The notes beneath the pieces are model-generated. The model was not told the DNA's origin. It worked only from the letters and a program-made list of their open reading frames with translations, and did not search any database. A DNA stretch of 64,000 bases. Source: Pontibacter ramchanderi. GTDB lineage: Bacteria > Bacteroidota > Bacteroidia > Cytophagales > Hymenobacteraceae. The position numbers and the translations under genes are program-made. The number at the start of each line of letters is the position of its first letter. The first letter of the stretch is position 1. Shown piece by piece: positions 35,870 to 44,019 of this stretch. Location of the stretch: positions 1,178,001-1,242,000 of the forward strand of contig NZ_PJMU01000001.1 of NCBI RefSeq assembly GCF_002846395.1, written 5' to 3'.

Positions 35870-37072
35870 ATGAAAACGACGCTTCAACCTCTTATAAGTC
35901 ACCTGAGTAGTTTGACCTGCTCCAATTGTGGCGCTCTTTACTCACCTTTCGAAAAACAAACGGTTTCGGCCTGCTGCCAAATGCCGCTACTGGCTGGCTA
36001 TGCGCCCGACGTACTGCCCGAAAAAGAGGCTTTGCTCACCCGCGAAGGCACCATGTGGCGCTACCTCGAAATGCTGCCTGTGCTGCACAAAGAAAACATC
36101 GTGAGCCTGGGCGAAGGCTATACCCCCATCCTGCAACTGGCTAACCTGGCCAGAAAGTACGAGCTGCGCAGTCTGTTGCTGAAAGACGAGGGCCAGAACC
36201 CAACCGGTTCGTTTAAGGCCCGCGGCCTGAGCATGGCCATTTCAAAAGCCAAAGAGCATGGCGTGGAGGGCTGCATTATACCTACAGCCGGTAACGCCGG
36301 CGTGGCAATGGCTGCTTACTGCGCCAAGGCAGGTATGCGCGCCACCGTGGTGATGCCCCGCCACACGCCGAAAGCGTTCCGGGATGAGTGCTACTGGTAC
36401 GGTGCCGAGGTGGTGCAGGTAGACGGACTGATCAATGATTGCGCCGCCAAAGTGAAAGAACTCAACACTGCAGGCGAACTGCTGGACGTTTCGACCTTGA
36501 AAGAGCCTTACCGCCTGGAAGGCAAGAAAACCATGGGCTACGAAATTGCCGAACAAGGCAACTGGCAACTGCCGGATGTGATCCTATACCCTGCCGGTGG
36601 GGGCACCGGACTGATCGGTATCTGGAAAGCTTTCCGGGAAATGAAGAAAATAGGGTGGTTGCCGGAGGACGCCAAACTCCCGCGCATGGTAGCCGTGCAG
36701 GCCGAAAACTGCCGCCCGCTGGTAGAGACATTCTATGGCCGGCAGGCTAACGCACAAAACTACATGGGCAAGCCAACCATCGCCAACGGTCTGGCCGTAC
36801 CACGTCCGCTGGGCGAGCAGCTGATGCTGCAGACGCTGCAGGAATCAGGTGGCACGGCCATCAGCATCAGCGAACAGGAAATGATAACCGGTTTGAAAGA
36901 GCTTGGCTCCAGCGAAGGACTCTTTGTGGCGCCCGAAGGAGCCGCCGTCTGGATGGCCGCCCGCAAACTACTGGACACAGGCTTCATTCAATACGACGAA
37001 GAAATTCTGCTGCTCAACACCGGTTCGGGCCAGAAATACATGGAGAACCTGAGCGGTTTTCAGCCGGAATAA
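35870..37072 (+). CDS. thrC: Threonine synthase (PLP-dependent, thrC-type)
   Basis: About 400 residues from ATG 35870 (MKTTLQPLISHLSSLTCSNC); the frame opens at 35831. It converts O-phosphohomoserine to threonine using PLP. The PLP-binding Lys116 lies in TGSFKARGLSMA. The phosphate-binding loop is PAGGGTGLIG, and the substrate region GEGYTPILQL. A short CSNCG plus CC cluster at the N-terminus resembles the zinc-ribbon-like start seen in one ThrC subgroup. Single gene between LysR and a terminator. Threonine and methionine pathways share O-phosphohomoserine or homoserine, so its closeness to the SAM-riboswitch operon is notable but could be chance. Confidence 0.88.
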   Translation: MKTTLQPLISHLSSLTCSNCGALYSPFEKQTVSACCQMPLLAGYAPDVLPEKEALLTREGTMWRYLEMLPVLHKENIVSLGEGYTPILQLANLARKYELRSLLLKDEGQNPTGSFKARGLSMAISKAKEHGVEGCIIPTAGNAGVAMAAYCAKAGMRATVVMPRHTPKAFRDECYWYGAEVVQVDGLINDCAAKVKELNTAGELLDVSTLKEPYRLEGKKTMGYEIAEQGNWQLPDVILYPAGGGTGLIGIWKAFREMKKIGWLPEDAKLPRMVAVQAENCRPLVETFYGRQANAQNYMGKPTIANGLAVPRPLGEQLMLQTLQESGGTAISISEQEMITGLKELGSSEGLFVAPEGAAVWMAARKLLDTGFIQYDEEILLLNTGSGQKYMENLSGFQPE

Positions 37073-37153
37073 ATGACACACAAACAACTCTGATATCTGC
37101 CACCTTTTAACACAAACGGGATAATAAAAGGCCCCTCCACCTGGGCTTAAATT

Positions 37154-37187
37154 AAAAGCCCCACCGACAGCTGTTGGTGGGGCTTTT
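37154..37187 (+). terminator. Bidirectional intrinsic terminator between thrC and nhaC-like genes
   Basis: A perfect 12-bp stem AAAAGCCCCACC / GGTGGGGCTTTT with a 10-nt loop between convergent genes. A/T runs on both sides allow use in both directions. Confidence 0.88.
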
Positions 37188-37208
37188 CGTTTGGCTAAAA
37201 GTGAAATT

Positions 37209-38543
37209 CTAAGCTGCAACACGGGCAGCAGCAGGTTGTTTACTAAGGAAGCGGTCGACAAAAGGGGTAAAAATGGCCAGCAGGCTAAACAGCAACAGCA
37301 GGTACAGGTACCAGGCATTGGCCCAGATGTCTGCAAAAGAGGCTGTCCCGTTGGTAAAACTAAGCAGGATCAGGATTTGAGCCCCGTAAGGCAATAAGCC
37401 CTGCACCACGCAGGAGAAAATATCCAGCAGGGCAGCAGCTTTGCGTTTATCTACCTGGTAGCTGCGGCTGATTTCTTTGGCTACCGGGCCCGTCACGACA
37501 ATGGAAACCGTGTTGTTGGCGATAGCGGCATTGGTGCCTCCTACCAATGCACCTATACCTAGTTGCGCCGAGCGGTTGCCTTTGATCGCACCTGTGACTT
37601 TCTCCAGCAGGAACTGGATACCGCCTGCTTCACGCACCATTTCAGCCAGGCCACCGGTGAGCATGGAGAGCAGGAAAATCTCGAACATGCCCGTAAAGCC
37701 TTCATATACCTTTTTGCTGAACACCAGCACATCCAGACTGCCATACGCCAACCCTACCACACCAGAAGCGATAGTTCCGATGGTCAGCACCACAAACACG
37801 TTTACGCCCATCACCGCCAGCACGATCACCAACAGGTATGGCGCGATCTGCCAGAACATAAAGTCGCCTAGAACCGCCGGTACTTCCACAGCGGCAGATG
37901 GGTATTGCCCGGCGATTAGTAAGAATAATATGGTGATCAAAGCGGCTGGTCCGGCAATAAGCATGTTCACCCGGAACTTATCTTTCATGCTGCACTCCTG
38001 CGTCTGGGTAGCCGCAATGGTGGTATCAGAAATGAAGGAAAGGTTGTCGCCGAACATGGCACCGCCCAGCAAAGCGCCCAGCAGCAGCGGCAAGGCGATA
38101 TGGCTCTGCTCGGCCAGCCCTACCGCAATGGGTCCCAAAGCCACAATGGAGCCTACTGAGGTACCGGTAGCCGTGGAAAGAAAAGCGGCCAGCAGAAAAA
38201 TGCCCAGTGCCAGGTACTCCACCGGAAGCAGACTAAGCCCCAGGTTAACCGTAGCGTCTACTCCACCTACGGCTTTGGAAACAGTAGCAAAGGCACCGGC
38301 CAGCAGGTAAATCAGGCACATGGTCATGATCCTGGTATCGCCGCAGCCGCGGATCAGGGCCTCCACTTTAGCATTGATAGAGCCTTTCAAAATAAAGAAA
38401 GCGGAGATGATGCCAATGACCACGGCCACGGGAGAAGGCATGGCATAAAAGTCGTCGAGCAAGATGCCGGCTCCTAAAAAAGTAAAAACAAAAATCAGGA
38501 ACGGGACCAGGGCCGTTCCGCCACTCTTCTGAATGTGCTGCAT
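37209..38543 (-). CDS. NhaC superfamily transporter (MetT-like by context)
   Basis: 444-residue inner-membrane protein with about 11-12 hydrophobic segments. The NhaC-family core is visible: FLSTATGTSVGSIVALGPIA, LGGAMFGDNLSFISDTTIAA and GGTNAAIANNTVSIVVTGP. Annotated relatives are called Na+/H+ antiporters, but a branch under S-box control in other bacteria has been named MetT, a predicted methionine transporter. It is the last gene of a SusC-SusD-NhaC run (87 bp after susD). The leader carries a SAM-I riboswitch, so I infer methionine or a related sulfur metabolite as its substrate. Family assignment is firm; substrate is inference. Confidence 0.85.
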   Translation of the reverse strand: MQHIQKSGGTALVPFLIFVFTFLGAGILLDDFYAMPSPVAVVIGIISAFFILKGSINAKVEALIRGCGDTRIMTMCLIYLLAGAFATVSKAVGGVDATVNLGLSLLPVEYLALGIFLLAAFLSTATGTSVGSIVALGPIAVGLAEQSHIALPLLLGALLGGAMFGDNLSFISDTTIAATQTQECSMKDKFRVNMLIAGPAALITILFLLIAGQYPSAAVEVPAVLGDFMFWQIAPYLLVIVLAVMGVNVFVVLTIGTIASGVVGLAYGSLDVLVFSKKVYEGFTGMFEIFLLSMLTGGLAEMVREAGGIQFLLEKVTGAIKGNRSAQLGIGALVGGTNAAIANNTVSIVVTGPVAKEISRSYQVDKRKAAALLDIFSCVVQGLLPYGAQILILLSFTNGTASFADIWANAWYLYLLLLFSLLAIFTPFVDRFLSKQPAAARVAA

Positions 38544-38573
38544 GTTAATGTGTATGAACGAAAAATTGAAGCG

Positions 38574-38612
38574 GAAGGCGCGACATCTCCGTCAAGATGC
38601 CACGCCTTCCAC
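38574..38612 (-). terminator. Hairpin between susD and the NhaC gene
   Basis: GGAAGGCG and CATCT pair with AGATG and CGCCTTCC across a short loop; on the minus strand TTCAATTTTTC follows after a few bases. It may be a partial terminator or an RNA-processing structure that lowers NhaC expression relative to SusCD. Confidence 0.5.
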
Positions 38613-38630
38613 TCCTGGTGTGGAGTAAGT

Positions 38631-39992
38631 CTAGTAACCCGGGTTTTGGTCTTGCGGCCCCAGATCCGGGTCGGCCAGAATCTCGCTGTTCGGGATTGGG
38701 AAGCGGAGCTTGTTCGGGTCCGCTATACCTAGCACCGCCTGTGCCCTGCCCGTCCGGATCAGGTCGAACCAACGGTGCCCTTCAAAGGCCAACTCCACTT
38801 TGCGCTCCTGCTCCACAGCCAGCAAGGCAGCCGCCACGTCGGCTGTCACCAGGGATTGCAAGTCAGCCCGCTTTCGCACCAGGTTCAGGTCTTCCAGGCC
38901 GCCTGCCAGATTGTTTTGTCGCAGTCTCGCTTCGGCCCGGATCAGGTACTGCTCGGCGATGCGCAGGATAAAAGCCCCGTCTTCACCCGTCGCGATTTTG
39001 GTGTACTTCTGCCCGAAAACGGTTTCTGTGCTCCCGTTCACCTGCGATCCGATCAGGGCACTTCTGCTGCCGCCGATGGCCGGGTTGCGCAGGTCCTGCG
39101 TGATGCTGGCTGATGGCTTCCATTCGTAACGGCCGCCGCGGCTGCTGGTGAGCCAATAGTTGGCGTGGGAGTTGCGGTCGGCGTTGTCGTACACTAGTTC
39201 CAGGATGCTCTCCTCGGTCAGCTTGCCGGTATAGAAGGCACTGTAGGGCTGTACCAGACGCGTCTTGCCGTTGTTGAGAACCAGCGTGGCGAATTCCTCC
39301 GCCTTGTCCCAGTTTTGCTGGTACAGGTATAGCCTGGCTTTCAGGGCCCACACCGCTTCTTTTGAGGCCCTGGACCGAACGCTCAAAGTTGGCAACAACA
39401 GCTCGGCCTGCTCCAGGTCGGCCAGCACCTGGGCGTAGGTTTGCTCGAGCGAAGACCGCCCGATACCCTTTCCGCTGTTCTTGTCCTTGGTGGGCTGCAG
39501 CACCAGCGGCACCCCGCCCCAGGCACGGCCCAGGTCAAAGTAAGCGAGGGCACGCAGGAAGTAGGCCTCCCCCAGGATCTTCTGGCGCTGCACCTCCGTC
39601 AGGTTGCGGTCCTGTATGCCCGGCACCTTGTCGATAAGGTTGTTGGAAACGTTCACCACCCGGTAGATCTGGCTCCACACGGACTTGATGGAGCTGTTCT
39701 CGGCAGTGATGGCGTTCAGGTCGAACTGCTGGTAAAAGTTGAAAGAACCGGACCAGTTTACTTCGTCGGCAGAGAGATAGGCCAGCGCCGGGTACTCAAA
39801 GCCGTAGTAGCTGTTACTCTGGAGTTCGCTGTAGGCACCGAGCAGGGCCGCTTCCGCCCCACGCTTGTCGGTGATGGACAGCTCGGAGGAGATGTCGAGG
39901 CGGGGCTGTGGCTCCAGGATGTTGTCGCAGCCGGAGAGTGTTACCAACAGGGCCAGTGCGAGTGCTTTATAGTTATTCAGTAGAAATTTCAT
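38631..39992 (-). CDS. RagB/SusD family nutrient-binding lipoprotein
   Basis: 453-residue surface lipoprotein (LLVTLSGCDNILEPQPR). SusD features: QKILGEAYFLRALAYFDLGR, the TPR-like WALKARLYLYQQNWDKAEEF, and the C-terminal KVELAFEGHRWFDLIRTGRA. It ends in LADPDLGPQDQNPGY, a usual ending. It follows the SusC gene by 89 bp on the same strand. No glycoside hydrolase is nearby and the leader carries a SAM riboswitch, so this pair more likely imports a peptide or sulfur compound than a glycan. Confidence 0.94.
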   Translation of the reverse strand: MKFLLNNYKALALALLVTLSGCDNILEPQPRLDISSELSITDKRGAEAALLGAYSELQSNSYYGFEYPALAYLSADEVNWSGSFNFYQQFDLNAITAENSSIKSVWSQIYRVVNVSNNLIDKVPGIQDRNLTEVQRQKILGEAYFLRALAYFDLGRAWGGVPLVLQPTKDKNSGKGIGRSSLEQTYAQVLADLEQAELLLPTLSVRSRASKEAVWALKARLYLYQQNWDKAEEFATLVLNNGKTRLVQPYSAFYTGKLTEESILELVYDNADRNSHANYWLTSSRGGRYEWKPSASITQDLRNPAIGGSRSALIGSQVNGSTETVFGQKYTKIATGEDGAFILRIAEQYLIRAEARLRQNNLAGGLEDLNLVRKRADLQSLVTADVAAALLAVEQERKVELAFEGHRWFDLIRTGRAQAVLGIADPNKLRFPIPNSEILADPDLGPQDQNPGY

Positions 39993-40081
39993 GTTTATTC
40001 GCTTCGTTAATAGACTCCGGCTATTTAGTTAGCTTACAGTGTGACAGGTATAGCCGACCTCACAGCCGGAGTTTTTATGTT

Positions 40082-43000
40082 TTAGAAAGTTACATTGATG
40101 CCTGCCTGAAAGGCCCTCGGCTGTGGCACTACGGCATGGTCGATGCCGCGCACGTTCTGGTTATTGCCGGCCACGTTCACCTCCGGGTCCAGGCCGCTGT
40201 AGTTGGTCAGCGTCCAGAGGTTGGTGCCGGACACATAGAGGCGCAGGTTGGCAATCTTATACCTGTTGAGCACTTCTGCCGGCACGGTATAGCCCAGCGT
40301 AACGGAGCGCAGGCGCAGGAACGAACCGTCCTCGATAAATCGGCTGCTTGGCAGGTTGTAGTTGTTGCCAACACGGGTCAGGCGCGGCACATCGGTCACA
40401 TCGCCTGGCTGCTGCCAGCGGTCCAGCTGGCCCGGCAAAAACGTGATGGAGCCGTTGCGGGTGCCGCCGTGCTCCATAAAGAAGCGGTTCAGGTTGAGGA
40501 TGTCGTTGCCGTACTCGAAGTAGAACAGGGCCCCCAGGTCGAAGCGCTTGTAGTTGAGCTGGTTGTTCAGGCCGCCGAAGAAATCAGGTGCGGCATTGCC
40601 CGCGATCTGGCGGTCTGCCACGTTGATCACACCATTTTGGTCCACGTCGTCGTACACGGCGTCGCCTGTCTGCGGGTCCACGTAGAGCTGGCGGTATACC
40701 CAGAACGCGTATACCTGGCCGCCCTCCTCCATGCGTATCCAGTCGCGGGAGTGCTGGTTGATCGGGATTGGTAGCTTCTCGATGCGGTTCACGTTGCGGG
40801 CGATGTTCAGGCTGGTTGTCCAGGTGAAGTCATCTTGCGCGATGTTGGTGGAGGAGATGTTCAACTCCACTCCTTTGTTGCTGATCTCACCCAGGTTCTC
40901 GAACACGCTGCTAAAGCCTGTCTTGGCCGCCACCGGCACTTCTAAAAGTAGATCGCGGGTATACTTGTTATAGTAGTTGGCTTCGAGTTTCAGGCGGTTT
41001 TGCAGCAAGGCCAGGTCGAGGCCCACGTTCCATTGGCGGGTAGTCTCCCACTTCAGGTCCGGGTTGGCCAGCTGTTGATGGCTGATGCCGGGCAGCCCGT
41101 CATAGTTGCGGCCGGCACGCCACAAGCCCAGCGAGGCAAAGTCGTTGATGCCGTTCTGGTTACCGGTCAGGCCGATGTTAGCACGGAGCTTTATCAAATC
41201 GAAAGGCAGGTCCTGGGCAAAGGCTTCTTCCGAGACAATCCAGGAAGCACCCAGCGATGGGAATACACCCCAGCGGTTGGCGGCTCCGAAGCGTGAAGAC
41301 GCGTCGGCACGCACACTGCCGTCCACGCTATACCTGTCTTTGTAGGTATAGCCGGCCCGCGAAAAGAAGGATACCAGGCCGTTCTGGCTCGAGTTGGTGG
41401 AGCCGGTTTGCAGCGACGAAGAGGCTATCTCCTGGAAGTCGTCGCTCGGGAAGTTGCGGCCGGTCAGCGACAGCGTGTTATACCTGGTCTGCTGCACAGT
41501 GTTACCCAGGAGCACGTTCAGGAAATGGTCGCTGCCGAAGCGCTTGTTGTAGGTCAGCAACTGTTCGTTCAGCAAAGTCACGAGGCGGGTATCCACACGG
41601 CTGGCATTACCGGCTGGCAGGCCCACACTGATCTGCGTGTTGTTGTATACCTTGTCGGAGTAGTTGTTGTAGTCCAGGCTCCAGCTCGATTTAAAGGTCA
41701 GGCCATCCAGCACTTCGTACTCGCCATACAGGTTCGAGATCAGGCGGCTGCTTTCCCCCTTGATATTCAGGTTATCGATCAGGGCCAGGTGGTTGTCGAA
41801 GATAGAGTGGCGGGCATAGCTGCCGTCTTCGTTAATCACCGGTAGGTAGGTGGGCACGTACAGGGCCGAGTTGATCACCCCCTGGGCACTGTCGTCGTTG
41901 CGGCTCTGGTTGCGCTGGCTGTACGATACGGTGGTGCTGGTGCCGATGGTCAGGCGCTTGTTCACGAGGTGATCGTAATTGAAACGACCGCTGAAGCGCT
42001 CAAAGGCGGCAGGCTTCACGATGCCCTCCTGCTTGAAGTAGCCCCCGCCCAGGAAGAAGCGGTTGGAAGCGCCCCCACCGGAAGCCGACAGGTCGTAGCT
42101 CTGCGTACGGGCCGTGCGGAACACGTCGGGTATGCGTGAATAAGTGGTTTGCTCCTGCGGCGTGCCCAGGCCTCCCTCGCTTCTTGGGCGGAACGGCACC
42201 AAGGCTGGATTGCCCCCATCGTTCAGGAACGTCTCGTTGATGAGCTCCGCTTCCTGCTGTGCATTCACGGTTTCGTAAATCTTGGGAGCTTTCGCTATAC
42301 CTGCGTAGGACTGGAAATTGATCTTGGTCCCGGCATTGGTCTTGCCGCGCTTGGTCGTGATCAGCACCACCCCGTTGGCACCGCGGGCGCCGTAAATGGC
42401 GGTGGCGTTCGCGTCTTTCAGGATTTCGATGCTCTCGATGTCGGCCGGGTTCAGGTCGGCCAGCGGGTTGGTGGTCTGCCCGCCCAGGCTCAATCCTGAA
42501 AGCGACTGGTTATTGATGAAAACGCCGTCCACCACATAGAGTGGCTCGTTGCTGGCGTTGATGGAGGTGTTGCCCCGGATGCGCACAAAGATGCCGCCAC
42601 CTGGCGTACCGCTGGCCGCCGCGATCTGCACCCCGGAGGCCTTGCCCTGCAGCAACTGGTCAGGCGATGGCGCCGGTATACCTTTCAGTTCCTCTGGGTT
42701 CACCGAGGTCACGGCACTCGACACCGCCTTCTGCGACTGCGTGCCGTAGCCGACCACCACTACTTCGCTGAGGGCTTTGGTGTTTTCCTGTAGGCTCACC
42801 TGCACTGTTTCGCCCGCTACTTTCACTTCGCGCAGGGTATAGCCCAGGCTTGAAATCACGAGTGTCTGCCCCTGCTCCACCGGCAGGGAAAAGCTGCCAT
42901 CTACACCGGTCACGGTACCTTTGTCGGAGCCTTTGAGTTGTACGCGGGCGCCTATCAGCGGCTCGCCCGTCTTCGCATCTTTTACGACACCCCTTGTTAA

Positions 43001-43093
43001 GGTGCCCTGTGCGAGGGCCGCTATACCTGTAGCCAGCACCAGGCCAAGCGACAGCAGTACCCGCACGAATCTATTTGTGTTATGATTTTGCAT
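40082..43093 (-). CDS. SusC/RagA-type TonB-linked outer-membrane transporter, SAM-riboswitch regulated
   Basis: About 1003 residues from ATG 43093 (MQNHNTNRFVRVLLSLGLVL, signal peptide); an upstream ATG at 43126 is less likely. A carboxypeptidase-regulatory domain is at about 32-105 (VVKDAKTGEPLIGARVQLKG). The SusC plug follows with EVVVVGYGTQSQKAVSSAV, VRIRGNTSINASNEPLYVVD and ANATAIYGARGANGVVLIT. The barrel ends in AFQAGINVTF. Unlike the SusC at 22-25 kb it has no STN domain, which fits control by the riboswitch leader and not by sigma/FecR. First structural gene of the SusC-SusD-NhaC operon. Confidence 0.95.
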   Translation of the reverse strand: MQNHNTNRFVRVLLSLGLVLATGIAALAQGTLTRGVVKDAKTGEPLIGARVQLKGSDKGTVTGVDGSFSLPVEQGQTLVISSLGYTLREVKVAGETVQVSLQENTKALSEVVVVGYGTQSQKAVSSAVTSVNPEELKGIPAPSPDQLLQGKASGVQIAAASGTPGGGIFVRIRGNTSINASNEPLYVVDGVFINNQSLSGLSLGGQTTNPLADLNPADIESIEILKDANATAIYGARGANGVVLITTKRGKTNAGTKINFQSYAGIAKAPKIYETVNAQQEAELINETFLNDGGNPALVPFRPRSEGGLGTPQEQTTYSRIPDVFRTARTQSYDLSASGGGASNRFFLGGGYFKQEGIVKPAAFERFSGRFNYDHLVNKRLTIGTSTTVSYSQRNQSRNDDSAQGVINSALYVPTYLPVINEDGSYARHSIFDNHLALIDNLNIKGESSRLISNLYGEYEVLDGLTFKSSWSLDYNNYSDKVYNNTQISVGLPAGNASRVDTRLVTLLNEQLLTYNKRFGSDHFLNVLLGNTVQQTRYNTLSLTGRNFPSDDFQEIASSSLQTGSTNSSQNGLVSFFSRAGYTYKDRYSVDGSVRADASSRFGAANRWGVFPSLGASWIVSEEAFAQDLPFDLIKLRANIGLTGNQNGINDFASLGLWRAGRNYDGLPGISHQQLANPDLKWETTRQWNVGLDLALLQNRLKLEANYYNKYTRDLLLEVPVAAKTGFSSVFENLGEISNKGVELNISSTNIAQDDFTWTTSLNIARNVNRIEKLPIPINQHSRDWIRMEEGGQVYAFWVYRQLYVDPQTGDAVYDDVDQNGVINVADRQIAGNAAPDFFGGLNNQLNYKRFDLGALFYFEYGNDILNLNRFFMEHGGTRNGSITFLPGQLDRWQQPGDVTDVPRLTRVGNNYNLPSSRFIEDGSFLRLRSVTLGYTVPAEVLNRYKIANLRLYVSGTNLWTLTNYSGLDPEVNVAGNNQNVRGIDHAVVPQPRAFQAGINVTF

Positions 43094-43198
43094 TTTGTTA
43101 TAAAAATTTGGACAAAGTATTCCCACCCTGCAATTTTTAGGATTGCAGCCATTGGGTAAATCGACAAGAGTTATATTAGATTATTACAAGGCGCAGCG

Positions 43199-43231
43199 TT
43201 AGCAATAACAGCTACGCATGCGCATTCGCAT
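43199..43231 (-). CDS. Mini-ORF 2: cysteine-containing leader peptide MRMRMRSCYC
   Basis: A 10-codon ORF ending SCYC then TAA, about 105 nt before the SusC start. Its DNA begins ATGCGAATG and ends TGTTATTGCTAA, like the end of mini-ORF 1 (ATGCGAATG ... TGTTACTGC ... TGCTAA). The two look like copies of one leader-peptide cassette. Real translation is not shown; support comes from the repeated pattern and position. Confidence 0.45.
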   Translation of the reverse strand: MRMRMRSCYC

Positions 43232-43251
43232 GGTGCGGGGCAAAAAGGTGT

Positions 43252-43291
43252 GGAAGAAAGCAGTGTGCTGCTTCCCGGCGAATAAAGCCGG
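43252..43291 (-). terminator. Hairpin pair with weak T tract in the SusC leader (possible attenuator)
   Basis: On the minus strand CCGGC/GCCGG (43275-43291) is followed at once by GGAAGCAG/CTGC..TTCC (43252-43275) and then ACACCTTTTTG. It lies between mini-ORF 1 and mini-ORF 2, where an attenuator responding to leader translation would be expected. The spacer before the T run weakens it as a classical terminator. Confidence 0.45.
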
Positions 43292-43433
43292 CGTATGGCT
43301 ACGCAGCCTGGGTTGGGGTATAGGATTTCCCATGGTTAAATCAGAAAAAAAAGAATGGGTTAGAAAACGTGTTCAGCAACAACCAGGCACCACTACGGCA
43401 CCAGGAATAACTAAACGAAAAAGAATGAAAGGA

Positions 43434-43532
43434 TTAGCAACAACAGCAGTAACAGCACATTCGCATAGCAGGCGCTACGACAGGGGAAAAGGCTGAAAAT
43501 AAACTGGCTGGGGTGGAGTACGGTGTGTTCAT
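43434..43532 (-). CDS. Mini-ORF 1: leader peptide ending MRMCCYCCCC
   Basis: A 32-codon ORF whose ATG lies 8 nt after the 3' strand of riboswitch stem P1. Six of its last seven residues are Cys (CCYCCCC), then TAA. The position directly behind the S-box suggests the riboswitch controls its translation; the Cys run suggests ribosome stalling when charged Cys-tRNA is scarce. The matching ORF behind the right-hand riboswitch also ends in a Cys run, which makes chance less likely. Confidence 0.55.
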   Translation of the reverse strand: MNTPYSTPASLFSAFSPVVAPAMRMCCYCCCC

Positions 43533-43540
43533 GTGTTTCA

Positions 43541-43647
43541 ATTTATATGTCCCAAAACTGGGCAGGAGTTAGCACCTTTTCCGGCTTGCACCGATGGTTG
43601 CTAGAGGGTCGCGGAGCCTGCTCTCTCACCTCTTCTTTATAAATCTT
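43541..43647 (-). promoter_or_regulatory. SAM-I (S-box) riboswitch upstream of SusC-SusD-NhaC
   Basis: Minus-strand RNA from about 43655. P1: ATTTATA (43638-43644) with TATAAAT (43541-43547). P2a: AGAGG with CCTCT; k-turn region GTGAGA / GCGA; P2b GAG/CTC with loop CAGG; then the invariant AGCAACC. P3: CGG/CCG. J3/4: AAGGTGCTAACTCC. P4: CCC/GGG. The pseudoknot GCAGG (P2 loop) with CCTGC (after J3/4) is perfect. These are the hallmark features of the S-box class that binds S-adenosylmethionine. Confidence 0.88.
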
Positions 43648-43661
43648 CGATAAAGATGCTG

Positions 43662-43693
43662 CAAAGGTAAGGCGACAATTTTTAGGAATGCAA
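43662..43693 (-). promoter_or_regulatory. Bacteroidetes promoter reading left into the S-box/SusC leader
   Basis: Minus strand: TTG at 43693-43691, 21-bp spacer, TACCTTTG at 43669-43662. This is an exact TAnnTTTG -7 box. Predicted start near 43655, just before riboswitch P1. Confidence 0.8.
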
Positions 43694-43875
43694 GTTTTTT
43701 TAGAAAAAAATATTTTCTCCAAAAATAAAATTAGTGATACTCCAGATTTTTCAGCATACTTACTTCAAAGCTTAAAAAGATCAAATTCAGTGTATTTACC
43801 TGCACGCAACACTTGTATAGACAGGAGTAAACTACCTCCTCCCCGACATTTCTTTTCTGTTTTAAAATTTTTTTT

Positions 43876-43908
43876 TTTGCAAGTCTGGCGTATCCGCCTA
43901 TACCTTTG
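43876..43908 (+). promoter_or_regulatory. Bacteroidetes promoter reading right into the second S-box
   Basis: TTTG at 43876-43879, 21-bp spacer, TACCTTTG at 43901-43908, an exact TAnnTTTG box. Predicted start near 43915, the first base of riboswitch P1. Confidence 0.82.
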
Positions 43909-43913
43909 CAGTG

Positions 43914-44012
43914 AATTTATACCGAAGAGGTGAGAGAGCAGGCTCCGCGACCCTCTAGCAACCAGTCTGAGACCAGGTGCTACTTCCTGCCCGTTTTAGG
44001 GACCTATAAGTT
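43914..44012 (+). promoter_or_regulatory. SAM-I (S-box) riboswitch upstream of the M14 peptidase
   Basis: P1: AATTTATA with TATAAGTT (44005-44012, one G-U pair). P2a: AGAGG/CCTCT with the same k-turn and AGCAACC as the left copy. P3: GTC/GAC. J3/4: AGGTGCTACTTCC. P4: CCC/GGG. The pseudoknot GCAGG/CCTGC is kept although P3 and P4 loops differ from the left copy, which is covariation-style support. The start codon of a Cys-ended mini-ORF lies 7 nt after P1. Confidence 0.87.
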
Positions 44013-44019
44013 TAATGAC

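Larger units (their letters stand above)
43595..43964. repeat. 50-bp inverted repeat (41 bp perfect) formed by two divergent S-boxes
   Basis: Left arm 43595-43644 and right arm 43915-43964 are reverse complements with two mismatches; the first 41 bp are identical. The arms coincide with the 5' halves of the two riboswitches (P1, P2, AGCAACC). The 270 bp between them carry the two outward promoters. Confidence 0.95.

Noticed and set aside
37154-37187. A riboswitch-like hairpin near the NhaC gene
   Set aside because: It lies downstream of two convergent genes, is a perfect GC stem with A/T flanks, and is best read as a bidirectional terminator.
43218-43496. A 92-codon plus-strand open frame in the SusC leader
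   Set aside because: Lys/Arg-rich, antisense to the riboswitch-leader transcript, overlaps both mini-ORFs and hairpins; no domain or promoter supports it.
43595-43964. A classical phase-variable invertible promoter upstream of SusC, as in Bacteroides fragilis
   Set aside because: The inverted arms are fully explained as two S-box riboswitches with correct P1-P4 and pseudoknot, and promoters point outward on both sides, so inversion would not switch expression on or off. Kept only as a minor recombination remark.
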